Notes under the pieces: model-generated
Told to the model about the DNA's origin: nothing
What the model saw: only the letters and a program-made list of their open reading frames with translations
Database searches by the model: none
In this document: positions 53,656-62,640 of the stretch, piece by piece
How the letters are laid out: every line of letters begins with the position of its first letter
Numbering within the stretch: the first letter of the stretch is position 1
NCBI RefSeq assembly: GCF_900110995.1
Contig: NZ_FOJF01000001.1
Coordinates: forward strand, 451,199-515,198
Origin: Chitinophaga sp. YR573
GTDB lineage: Bacteria > Bacteroidota > Bacteroidia > Chitinophagales > Chitinophagaceae
Direction of reading: 5' to 3'
Length of the DNA stretch: 64,000 nucleotides
Position numbers and translations under genes: made by a program

Positions 53656-53700
53656 AAATTATAAAAGGGAAATTTACAATCACATTTAAAAATAAAAATT

Positions 53701-54135
53701 ATGAGAACAATTAACCCCTGGATCAACTTCAATGGAAATGCCGAAGAAGCATTCACTTTTTACAAATCAGTTTTTGGCGGTGAGTTCACAAAGATCATTC
53801 GCTTTAAGGACCTGGCAAGCGCTGAATTTCCGGTAGCGGAAAAGGAAGCAAATAAAATAATGACCATTGCCTTGCCACTTGGCAAACACAATGTGTTAAT
53901 TGCCAATGACGTTCCAGAATTTATGGGACGGGTAAACGAAAGCGAGAACAGGTCGAAAATAGCAGTTAGTGCAGAAAGCCGTGAAGAAGCCGACAAAATA
54001 TTTAACGGACTATCAGCAGGTGGAGACGTTGAAGGGCCTATTGGCGACAGCCCCTGGGGCACTTACGCCGGCATGTTCAGGGACAAATATGGTATTGAAT
54101 GGATAGTGGAATTTGACCCAAATTATAACGGGTAA
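53701..54135 (+). CDS. VOC family protein (PhnB-like)
   Basis: The 144-residue protein matches the PhnB/3-dmu-9_3-mt subgroup of the vicinal oxygen chelate fold: INPWINFNGNAEEAFTFYKSVFGG at the start, MTIALPLGKHNVLIANDVPE in the middle and DSPWGTYAGMFRDKYGIEWIVEF at the end. Such proteins are often small-molecule-binding or resistance-type proteins; metal ligands cannot be fixed with confidence. It lies 45 bp after the AHSA1 gene, probably in the same operon. Confidence 0.88.
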   Translation: MRTINPWINFNGNAEEAFTFYKSVFGGEFTKIIRFKDLASAEFPVAEKEANKIMTIALPLGKHNVLIANDVPEFMGRVNESENRSKIAVSAESREEADKIFNGLSAGGDVEGPIGDSPWGTYAGMFRDKYGIEWIVEFDPNYNG

Positions 54136-54323
54136 ATTTAACCGAAGAAAAAAGCGTCCCCTTACATGGTGCTGAGTCCAATGTCATAAAGTTAAACCAA
54201 CCATTTGCTCGTAAAGATTTAAAGGATCCATTTGCGATCCTTTAAACAAATCAACTTCGGCCTTTTAAACAAAACACTCAATTATAATCATACCGATCTT
54301 TGTTGCATCAAATCATTAATAAG

Positions 54324-55367
54324 ATGACAACAAATTCAAATAGTGAAAAATTAGTGCTGGTAACCGGCGGATCGGGATTCATTGCGGTGCATTGTATGCT
54401 GCAATTATTAAAAGCAGGTTATCAGGTAAGAACTACCGTCAGGTCGCTGACACGCGAACCAGATGTACGGGCCATGCTGAAAGAAGGTGGCATAGAAGCC
54501 GGTGAGCGCTTATCATTTATAGCCGCAGAATTAGGTTCAGATACAAATTGGGTGGAAGCTGTCACTGGCTGTACCTATGTTCTACATGTCGCATCCCCAA
54601 CTCCTTTAAACGAGTATAAGCACGAGGATGAAATGATTATACCTGCCCGTGAAGGCGTACTGCGGGTCTTAAGGGGCGCTCGTGATACGGGTGTAAAGCG
54701 TGTGGTGCTTACCTCTGCAGTGGGTGCAATAATTTACGGGCACAAACCTCAAACAATTCCTTTTACAGAAAAAGACTGGACGATCACAACCGGGGATGTA
54801 CCGGCTTACCAAAAATCAAAAACGCTGGCAGAACGGGCAGCCTGGGATTTTATTAAAAAGGAAGGTGGTGAGCTGGAGCTTTCAGTAGTTAACCCTGTTG
54901 GTGTTTTAGGCCCTGTGCTTGGTTCGGATTATTCTCATTCCATTCACTTTCTTCAAAATATGATGGAAGGAAAAATGCCCGGCTGTCCAAAGGTAAACTC
55001 TTCATATGTCGATGTGCGCGATGTAGCCGATCTGCATTTACGGGCTATGACCGATCCGGCAGCGAAGGGACAACGCTTTATTGCCACGGCAGGCGAAAGT
55101 ATCTGGATGGTGGAAGTCGCTAAAATACTAAAACAAAATATGGGCGCAATGGCAGAAAAGGTAAATGTTAAAGAATTACCGAACACGCTGGTTCGGATTG
55201 CGGCGTTGACAAACCCCTTGGCTAAAGCCATCATTCCGTTTTTGAGCAAAGTGATGAATACAACCAATGAAAAGGCAGTAAGCCTGCTGGGTTGGGCGCC
55301 CCGCTCTACATCGGAAGCGATAATGGCTACTGCCGAAAGCCTGATCCGTTTAGGGATCGTTAAATAG
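54324..55367 (+). CDS. NAD(P)-dependent epimerase/dehydratase, aldehyde reductase type
   Basis: The 347-residue extended short-chain reductase has an N-terminal Rossmann motif LVTGGSGFIAVHCMLQLL (about 12-29), an active-site YQKSK (Y and K at about 160-164) and a position-specific region typical of dihydroflavonol reductase-like aldehyde reductases (TVRSLTREPDVRAML). It should reduce an aldehyde or ketone with NADPH. I chose the ATG at 54324; the TTG at 54300 is part of a near -7 box. Transcription is probably separate from the VOC gene, with a 188-bp gap in which I see nothing else. Confidence 0.88.
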   Translation: MTTNSNSEKLVLVTGGSGFIAVHCMLQLLKAGYQVRTTVRSLTREPDVRAMLKEGGIEAGERLSFIAAELGSDTNWVEAVTGCTYVLHVASPTPLNEYKHEDEMIIPAREGVLRVLRGARDTGVKRVVLTSAVGAIIYGHKPQTIPFTEKDWTITTGDVPAYQKSKTLAERAAWDFIKKEGGELELSVVNPVGVLGPVLGSDYSHSIHFLQNMMEGKMPGCPKVNSSYVDVRDVADLHLRAMTDPAAKGQRFIATAGESIWMVEVAKILKQNMGAMAEKVNVKELPNTLVRIAALTNPLAKAIIPFLSKVMNTTNEKAVSLLGWAPRSTSEAIMATAESLIRLGIVK

Positions 55368-55484
55368 GATTATTTCAACTCCTGCATTCTAATATAGCTA
55401 TGTCTTTAACATCATATCAAACTATACTAATGAACAATATTGATATTCGCCATTATCACGATAACGTTTATTAATTTTACTAAT

Positions 55485-56294
55485 ATGGATACATTGAAAG
55501 TTACCAGTGTACCGGAAATATTTATATCCTGCAAAAAAGAAGTACACTATAGCCGTGAGTTGGTACTACCGTATCCCGCGTTGGTCAGAGTGTTATCTGG
55601 TGAAGTAAGGATAGCTGCTGCCGACCGACAATACAATTTCTATGCGGGCGATACGGTGCTGTTCCCCCGAAATCAATTGGGCCGTATGAGTAAATTACCA
55701 TTGGATGGAAATCCTTGTATTGCCGTATCAATCGTTTTCAGGCGGGATATTTTACAACGGTTTTATACCAATCATCCGATCGCTTCACAAACATATCACA
55801 ATCCTGGATTAATAGAATTTGCCGATCATCCCCTGCTCGAAAGCTTGTTTAATTCACTCACGCCCTACTTTAAATTAGCGGACGCCTTACCGTCTGATCT
55901 TGCCGCTTTTAAAATAGAAGAAGCAATCAGGGTGTTGCGGGCTATTGATAATAACGCAGATCATATACTCGGTCAACTTGATGAACCCGGAAAGATTGAT
56001 CTGATGGACTTTATGGAAAAGAATTTTATGTTTAACCTGCCTGCTGGTAAATTTGCTTATTTAACCGGAAGAAGTCTGACCACCTTTAAACGGGATTTTA
56101 AAAAGAGGTTTAACAACACACCGGAAAAGTGGCTTACCCAAAAGCGCCTGGAATTAGCGCACTACCTGATTTTCGAGCAAAAGAAAAAACCATCTGATGT
56201 ATATTTTGACATAGGTTTTGAAAATCTTTCGCACTTCTCCTTTGCGTTTAAAAAGCAATTTGGTTATAATCCAACTGCGTCTTTCATTAAGTGA
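55485..56294 (+). CDS. AraC family transcriptional regulator
   Basis: The 269-residue protein (ATG at 55485; an upstream TTG at 55440 would add an untypical hydrophobic extension) has an N-terminal cupin-like sensing region with LPYPALVRVLSGEVRIAAA (about 20-38) and a C-terminal AraC domain with FAYLTGRSLTTFKRDFKKRF (about 190-210) and FENLSHFSFAFKKQFGYNP. It is downstream of the aldehyde reductase gene on the same strand and may control it. Confidence 0.9.
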   Translation: MDTLKVTSVPEIFISCKKEVHYSRELVLPYPALVRVLSGEVRIAAADRQYNFYAGDTVLFPRNQLGRMSKLPLDGNPCIAVSIVFRRDILQRFYTNHPIASQTYHNPGLIEFADHPLLESLFNSLTPYFKLADALPSDLAAFKIEEAIRVLRAIDNNADHILGQLDEPGKIDLMDFMEKNFMFNLPAGKFAYLTGRSLTTFKRDFKKRFNNTPEKWLTQKRLELAHYLIFEQKKKPSDVYFDIGFENLSHFSFAFKKQFGYNPTASFIK

Positions 56295-56397
56295 TAAAAT
56301 TCCTGTTCTTTCATTATCAGCAGGATTCTCTTAAGATTTATTCAAATCGATGTTGCCAATGGTATGAGGTGTTCGAGAGACCTTTATTTAATAAAAT

Positions 56398-56429
56398 GGG
56401 GACTTGTACTGATACCAGCACAAGCCCCC
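56398..56429. terminator. Bidirectional terminator between the AraC and GH30 genes
   Basis: A 14-bp stem with two wobble pairs (56398-56411 with 56416-56429) and a 4-nt loop. On the minus strand it is followed by ATTTTATT, on the plus strand by CTATTTT. Confidence 0.8.
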
Positions 56430-56444
56430 TATTTTCCATCCCCC

Positions 56445-57851
56445 TTATTTCAATATAATTGTACTCACCGCACCAGCCTTCAATAAATACGGATACACCA
56501 CTGTACCATCCTGTACAGAAAACAGACGATCCTCTTTACTTGTATTCAACACCACCAGTACCCTACTCCCATCCTTATTCAAAAACGCTGTATTAGCCAA
56601 TCCTTTAATCAAAGAAGAATACACTCTTAAAGCACCCGGCCTCACAAACCTGCTGAAATGCCCCAGTGCATAATACTCTATATTCTTCGTCACAGTACCA
56701 TTGGTAGACTGCACCGTTACCACTCCCCTGCACGTCATACAACCACGGTTTACCTTAGAAGCGGTATCAGCCTGGTTGGTAGTGGGGCCGTTATACTCAT
56801 CCAGCGCCATATTCCATAACAACACATTCTTAGACCAGTTATTCACCGTACCTATCAGTAAATTCCCTACCATATATTGCAGGTTATCTGCAAAAGAAGG
56901 TGCCCAGCTGCCCCCGGAACATTCCGTAAAATAAAGCCCCTTTTCAGGATGTGCAGCATGTACCTGGCTCATAGCGCCGACTGCTCCTTCATAACAATGA
57001 AATGCAGCGCCTGTAGCATATTTAGCAACCGCCGTATCATCCAAAATAGAAATAGGATACTCCGGACTATTCCAGTTATGATCAAACAACATAATCTCCG
57101 GCTTCAATCCTTCACGTACCAGCATGGGCCCCAGATGATCCTTAATAAATACCGCCTGCTCTGATGCCGTCATTTTCATACTTGGATAAGACGCTTCATA
57201 CTGCGGCTCATTCTGTACTGTCAATGCTGTTATCTTAATACCATTATCGCCAAACGTTTTCAGATACTTCACAAAATACCTTGCATACACATCATAAGCA
57301 TCCGCTCTTAAAGAACCACCTTCCAGCTTATCACTTGTCTTCATCCATCCCGGCGGGCTCCAGGGCGTTCCCATAATATGTATCCCCGGATTAATCGCTA
57401 CTACCTGTTTCAGCACAGGTAACAACATACTATCACGTCCTATACTGAAATGTAATAAAGAATCATCCCGTTTGCCCGGAGGCATGTCATCATAGCTATA
57501 AGGAGCCACCGAAAAATCGGAGGCCCCTATAGACATTCTGATATAATTGATTCCTATCCCTCTTTCTAAATCAAATAACTCAAACAGCAAGCTATCACGC
57601 TGATTTAAACTCATATACTGCTGCATTACATACGCAGAAGAACCTGTCATCGCTGCACCAAATCCTTCTATCTCCTGGTACTGTAAAGCCGTATCAATAC
57701 GTATATTGATAACTGCCGTATCCTTAACTGCATTCACCGCCGGTTGTAAAGCCAATAACTGTTTAGCATCAGGCGTAGTCAGAAAAACATTCGCCTGCTT
57801 AGAAGTACAAGCTGCTAAAATAAAAGCCAGACTATAAATTCCCCACCTCAT
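56445..57851 (-). CDS. Glycoside hydrolase family 30 enzyme
   Basis: The 468-residue lipoprotein (lipobox ILAAC, Cys15) has a GH30 barrel: EIEGFGAAMTGSSA (about 60-73), GINYIRMSIGASDF, GTPWSPPGWMKTS, the acid/base E215 in TVQNEP and the nucleophile E310 in YFTECSGG, then a beta domain at the C-terminus. The subgroup looks like the glucosylceramidase/endo-beta-1,6-glucanase type. It is the last gene of a SusC-SusD-GH30 operon and shares a base with susD (TAATG). Beta-1,6-glucan, for example from fungal walls, is a reasonable but unproven substrate. Confidence 0.92.
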   Translation of the reverse strand: MRWGIYSLAFILAACTSKQANVFLTTPDAKQLLALQPAVNAVKDTAVINIRIDTALQYQEIEGFGAAMTGSSAYVMQQYMSLNQRDSLLFELFDLERGIGINYIRMSIGASDFSVAPYSYDDMPPGKRDDSLLHFSIGRDSMLLPVLKQVVAINPGIHIMGTPWSPPGWMKTSDKLEGGSLRADAYDVYARYFVKYLKTFGDNGIKITALTVQNEPQYEASYPSMKMTASEQAVFIKDHLGPMLVREGLKPEIMLFDHNWNSPEYPISILDDTAVAKYATGAAFHCYEGAVGAMSQVHAAHPEKGLYFTECSGGSWAPSFADNLQYMVGNLLIGTVNNWSKNVLLWNMALDEYNGPTTNQADTASKVNRGCMTCRGVVTVQSTNGTVTKNIEYYALGHFSRFVRPGALRVYSSLIKGLANTAFLNKDGSRVLVVLNTSKEDRLFSVQDGTVVYPYLLKAGAVSTIILK

Positions 57852-59317
57852 TAATACCCTTCGTTTTGCGTTAAATTAGGATTCTGGTCCATCTCACTCT
57901 GTGGTATAGGCCATAATAATTTCTCTGCTGTTAAATGATATCCAAGGTTCACACCTTTGCCATCTGTCACCGCTTCCATCACAGGAATAGCACGATCAGT
58001 ACGTACCAGGTCATACCAGCGCTGCCCTTCAAAAGCCAGCTCCAGTCTGCGCTCATTCTCAATTGCCAGTCTCATGGTAGATTGATCTGTTACTGTCAAT
58101 GCATTCAGTTTAGCACGTGTACGGATTTCTGTTATAATATCATTCGCTCCTGATACATCACTTTGCTCATTCAACGCTTCTGCCTTTAACAATAGTACAT
58201 CCGCTAAACGGTACAGGATGATATTCTGAGAACCATCAGACTTACGCATCTTATAAAAGAAAGGAAAACTATCCAGTGATAAACGTGTATCACTCCATTT
58301 ACCATTTACATCGGCGAAAGTGAGTGTAGATTTCATACGAACAGAATCATGCGCATTCTGATATGCTCTTACCATATCATTACTGGGGTTACAGAACTTC
58401 TTCCAGTCTGTACCATAGAACATAGATGTTCCCCAGTTACCACCTGTATCCCAGCTATCAAAATTCAATTCAAAAATAGACTCCGCAGAATTCTCATGCG
58501 CACCATCCCACAGTTGATCATACACAGGCAACAAGCTATACCCCAATGCAATCACCTTATCACAATACGACTGTACCGTAGGCCAGTCAACCGGTTTACG
58601 CGTTGCATATATTTTCGCCAGCAATGTATACACGGCTCCTTTCGTCACAAATCCTTTATTGGATGCAGTAGCAGGTACTGCGTCAGCTGCACTTTTTAAA
58701 TCAGTGATGATCTGGTCGTATACGCTGTCTGCACTGGTACGTGCAGGATATAACAACGGATAAATCTCTGCCAGGTTGGAAGAAGTAATAGTAGGCAGCT
58801 CTGTTAATACCAGCGGTACAGCGCCTTGCAATCTCACCAGGTCAAAATAAGCACGCGCACGAATAAACTCTGCTTCTGCTACGATCTGTGCTTTACGACT
58901 ATCTGTCAGTGCAGCATCTGTTACTTTAGGTACATTTACAATCACCGCATTACAGGATGCAATGTGATTATACAGATATCCCCAGTCGCGTTGCACCCAT
59001 GCATTGGTAGAAAGTATACGGTATTCATCTATCTCAAAACCGGCAGAATTATCGGCACCTGCATACGCATTGTCCGACTGTGCATCACTGATATTGAAAT
59101 AGTCGAGTACATAATACTCTGCTCCGCCATTACGGAAATAAGCATAACAACTGGATAACGCAGATTCCGCAGTAGCAGCATCTTTGATAAAAGCACCTGC
59201 TGTACCCTGTCCGCCAGTACCACTGGTACTATTGGAGATAGGCTTCAGGTCCAGTTCTTTATTACACGCACCCAAAACGAATGCGATCATTATAATGAGA
59301 TAACTTGAATTTTTCAT
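57851..59317 (-). CDS. SusD/RagB family lipoprotein (locus 3)
   Basis: The 488-residue protein has a signal peptide with lipobox VLGAC (Cys about 18) and the SusD/RagB domains (AEFIRARAYFDLVRLQGAVPLV, YRLADVLLLKAEALNE, ERRLELAFEGQRWYDLVR, LLWPIPQSEMDQNPNL, each cited in part). It lies 11 bp after susC and overlaps the GH30 start by one base, so the three genes are one unit. It would bind the glycan that GH30 cuts. Confidence 0.94.
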   Translation of the reverse strand: MKNSSYLIIMIAFVLGACNKELDLKPISNSTSGTGGQGTAGAFIKDAATAESALSSCYAYFRNGGAEYYVLDYFNISDAQSDNAYAGADNSAGFEIDEYRILSTNAWVQRDWGYLYNHIASCNAVIVNVPKVTDAALTDSRKAQIVAEAEFIRARAYFDLVRLQGAVPLVLTELPTITSSNLAEIYPLLYPARTSADSVYDQIITDLKSAADAVPATASNKGFVTKGAVYTLLAKIYATRKPVDWPTVQSYCDKVIALGYSLLPVYDQLWDGAHENSAESIFELNFDSWDTGGNWGTSMFYGTDWKKFCNPSNDMVRAYQNAHDSVRMKSTLTFADVNGKWSDTRLSLDSFPFFYKMRKSDGSQNIILYRLADVLLLKAEALNEQSDVSGANDIITEIRTRAKLNALTVTDQSTMRLAIENERRLELAFEGQRWYDLVRTDRAIPVMEAVTDGKGVNLGYHLTAEKLLWPIPQSEMDQNPNLTQNEGY

Positions 59318-59328
59318 GACTGTGGCGT

Positions 59329-62286
59329 TTAGAATTGCAGATTTAAACCTACGATGAATGTTCTGGCAACAGGATAAGTACCATAGTCGATACCCAGTGT
59401 TACCCCATTATCAGCATTAGTAGAGAAAGCATTTACTTCCGGATCAAACCCTTTATACTTCGTAATAGTAAACAGGTTCTGTGCAGTAGCATATACCATC
59501 AGCTTATTCAGATGTAATCTTGAAATAGCGCTCTCCGGCAGCTTATAAGATAAGGTAGTACTCTTCATACGCAGGAATGAACCATTCTCTACAAAACGGG
59601 AAGATGTACGTGAATTCGTTACATCTCCGTTGCTTGCTTTCGGAATATCCGTTACCTGTCCTGGTGTTGTCCAGCGGCGTAATACTTCGGTCGACTGATT
59701 CTTACTGTCATACATTCCTTCTGTTTCCATACGGGAAGCATTAAACACTTTATTACCCTGTGATCCCTGTAACAGGAAAGACAATGACCAGTTTTTATAA
59801 TCGATATTGTTATTCAAACCATAAGTAAACTTAGGCTGCGCACTACCAATAACGGTACGGTCCTGCGGTGTAACATTACCATCTCCGTTCACATCTTTAT
59901 ATTTGATACTCCCTGTCTGAGGATCCACGCCTTCTGATACATAACCATAAAAAGTACCTAATGCCAAACCTTTCTGCAGGATGATAATATTATCCCTGTT
60001 TTCTACACTGGCATAATAATACACCTGTGATAACTGCAGATCAGTAATCTTGTTACGGTTAAAAGCGATGTTGAAATCTGTGCTCCATCTCAAATCCTTC
60101 TTATCAACATTCACAGAAGATATTACAAACTCCAGCCCTTTATTTTCCAGGCTACCGGAATTACGGGTGATATAATCATATCCTGTTGCAGGAGGTAATG
60201 TTACGTTCAACAACAAATCAGAAGTCTTCTTAATGTACGCATCCGCAGTAAAACTTAAACGGGAATCAAACATACTCAAATCGATACCTATGTTCGTTTG
60301 TGTAGTGGTTTCCCATTTCAGATCAGGATTAGGAGCGATTTTAGAAGGATTGATAACCGGACCGGATAACGGACTGGTAGGCGTTTGACGGGTATAAGTA
60401 TTCAAGCCATAAGACGCATAAGGGTCCAGTCCTTCCTGGTTACCATTCTGTCCCCAGCCTGCTCTTACTTTTAAATCACTGATCGCTTTCACATCCTTCA
60501 GGAAAGGCTCTGCAGAAATACGCCAGCCGGCAGATACAGAAGGGAAATATCCCCACTTATGTTTCTTATCTAATTTAGAAGAACCATCCGCACGGAAGTT
60601 TGCCGTCAACAGGTATTTACTGTCATAATTATACATCACACGACCCAGATATGACATCAGGAACCACTGCGACTCATACGTATCTCCTACTATCTGGTTC
60701 GCTGCATTCAGCGTTTTCACAGTAGCATCTGCCGGAAAATCACGACCCGTTAAATTAGATTCATTATACTTATTCTTCTGGGTAGTTACACCACCCAATG
60801 CAGAAATACTATGCTTGTTCCATTTCTTATCGTAGTTCAGTGTATTCTCCCACAGATAAGTAAAGCTGTTAGTCTTCTGTGAAGTAGCATATCCATGATC
60901 ATTACGACCAGGAGTAGTCATAATGTAATCCAGGTAATAATCATACTTATGACTGAAATAATCCACCCCGAAATTACTTCTGAACTTCAGGGATTTAGTC
61001 AGGTTGATATCCGCAGAAGCATTACCTAACACCCTGTTATCACCTGTTCCCTGAGTAGGGCCTTCAATTGCTGCCATAGGATTATCCCAGCCTGCTTTGT
61101 AAGGATTCATCGTATAACGACGGTTACCATCAGCATCCGTTTCATAAATACCCATGATAGGCGGTGCATTTAATGCACCCAGAATAGCTGCATTACGCCC
61201 TGCATTATCATTGTCTTTTAAATCTTTCAAAGCCACATTAGAGTAGCTGATATTTGTTGAAACCTTCAGCCACTCTTTCAGCTGATTATCTAAATTCGTT
61301 CTGAATGAATAACGGTTGTACTGTGCCGGTTTCACCATCCCATCATCTTTGGTAACAGCACCGGAAACGAAATACTGCGACTTCTCACTTCCTCCGGACA
61401 TAGACAACTGGTAATTCTGATTATGCCCTGTTTTGAACACTTCCTTTAACCAGTCGGTCGTTTCTGTAGGAGTGGTAGTAGCATAACCCAGATCGTTCAT
61501 CAGATCATTATACTGTGTTGGATTCAGTACATCGATCTTTTTTGCCACATTTGATACCCCATAATACGTATTGAAATTGATCACCCCTGCACCTGATTTA
61601 CCTCTTTTGGTGGTAATCAGCACTACCCCGTTAGATGCCCTGGCTCCATAAATGGCAGCGCTGGACGCATCCTTTAACACGGTAATATTCTCGATATCAT
61701 TAGGATTTATATCCCTGGTATCGGAAGTAGGTACCCCGTCTATTACATACAATGGCTCATTACCTGCCTGTACAGAAGTAGCGCCACGCACCCTTACAGA
61801 GAAGGCTGCACCCGGTTTACCGCTGGGTTGTGTAACCTGTACCCCGGCAGCTTTACCTTGCAAGGCGGCAGCTGTCTGAATAATAGGTCTTTCCCCTATG
61901 TCTTTGGTACTTACACTTACTACAGCCGTGGTCACATCTTTCTTTTTCTGCGTACCATAACCGATTACCACTACTTCATTGAGGTCTGTTTTCGTATCGG
62001 CCAGCGTGATACTCAACTGTGTACGGCCATTTAATACAACATTCTGCCCTTCATAACCTACATAGGAAATCTCTAATGTACCTGTTGAAGGAGCTTCGAT
62101 GGAGAAATTACCATCTGCCTGTGTGGTGGTACCTCTGTTGGTCCCTTTGATTTTTACGGAAACCCCGGGAAGTGAAGTACCCTGTTTGTCCTGAACGTGT
62201 CCTTTTACAGTAATGTCCTGTTGCGCCATCGCAAAGCTGCATAACATAAACAGGCATGCTGTCAGGAATGTCACCCTTTTTTTCAT
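59329..62286 (-). CDS. SusC/RagA TonB-dependent transporter without STN domain (locus 3)
   Basis: The 985-residue transporter has a short signal peptide (to about residue 21), a carboxypeptidase-regulatory-like domain (about 24-105), NEVVVIGYGTQ, a plug domain and a barrel ending in Phe. It has no STN domain, so it would not signal through FecR; no sigma/FecR pair is near. Control must come from another regulator, and the membrane protein encoded upstream is the closest candidate. Confidence 0.95.
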   Translation of the reverse strand: MKKRVTFLTACLFMLCSFAMAQQDITVKGHVQDKQGTSLPGVSVKIKGTNRGTTTQADGNFSIEAPSTGTLEISYVGYEGQNVVLNGRTQLSITLADTKTDLNEVVVIGYGTQKKKDVTTAVVSVSTKDIGERPIIQTAAALQGKAAGVQVTQPSGKPGAAFSVRVRGATSVQAGNEPLYVIDGVPTSDTRDINPNDIENITVLKDASSAAIYGARASNGVVLITTKRGKSGAGVINFNTYYGVSNVAKKIDVLNPTQYNDLMNDLGYATTTPTETTDWLKEVFKTGHNQNYQLSMSGGSEKSQYFVSGAVTKDDGMVKPAQYNRYSFRTNLDNQLKEWLKVSTNISYSNVALKDLKDNDNAGRNAAILGALNAPPIMGIYETDADGNRRYTMNPYKAGWDNPMAAIEGPTQGTGDNRVLGNASADINLTKSLKFRSNFGVDYFSHKYDYYLDYIMTTPGRNDHGYATSQKTNSFTYLWENTLNYDKKWNKHSISALGGVTTQKNKYNESNLTGRDFPADATVKTLNAANQIVGDTYESQWFLMSYLGRVMYNYDSKYLLTANFRADGSSKLDKKHKWGYFPSVSAGWRISAEPFLKDVKAISDLKVRAGWGQNGNQEGLDPYASYGLNTYTRQTPTSPLSGPVINPSKIAPNPDLKWETTTQTNIGIDLSMFDSRLSFTADAYIKKTSDLLLNVTLPPATGYDYITRNSGSLENKGLEFVISSVNVDKKDLRWSTDFNIAFNRNKITDLQLSQVYYYASVENRDNIIILQKGLALGTFYGYVSEGVDPQTGSIKYKDVNGDGNVTPQDRTVIGSAQPKFTYGLNNNIDYKNWSLSFLLQGSQGNKVFNASRMETEGMYDSKNQSTEVLRRWTTPGQVTDIPKASNGDVTNSRTSSRFVENGSFLRMKSTTLSYKLPESAISRLHLNKLMVYATAQNLFTITKYKGFDPEVNAFSTNADNGVTLGIDYGTYPVARTFIVGLNLQF

Positions 62287-62640
62287 AATGTGTCAGTTCT
62301 TAATTGTGGATATAAGTTCAATAAGCATATATAGCATAGGAAGATTCTCTCATAACATGGACTTCTTTCACAACGATGAGATAAAGATAAGGGGATTTAG
62401 TATTCTAAAATAAAAAATATCTTCACAAATAATTGGTTTTTAATTACTTATGAAAAATATGATACGCTTGAATACCATAGAGGGATTAGTGAGAAAAGTA
62501 CTGATAATGAAGGGCACGAGGAGGATTTTCTGTTAATTTGATAAGAGAGGCTGATACGCTTGAGTACCCTTCATTTATTTTCAGGGTTCCTTCCTCTCTC
62601 CGTCCTCTCTCCTTCCTGTCTCCGTCCTGTCTGAAGCATA
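62287..62640. other. 354-bp gap before locus 3 with repeats
   Basis: No gene is supported here. It contains a direct repeat GATACGCTTGARTACC (62461-62476 and 62553-62568), an inverted repeat AATGAAGGG/CCCTTCATT (62506-62514, 62567-62575) and four pyrimidine-rich 11-bp units (62592-62635). The susC promoter must be in its left part, where only a near -7 box (TATCTTTA, minus strand) is seen. Confidence 0.6.
62592..62635. repeat. Tandem 11-bp repeats (four units)
   Basis: Units TCCTCTCTCCG, TCCTCTCTCCT, TCCTGTCTCCG and TCCTGTCTGAA follow each other, just after the stop codon of the membrane sensor/zinc-ribbon gene. Confidence 0.8.
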
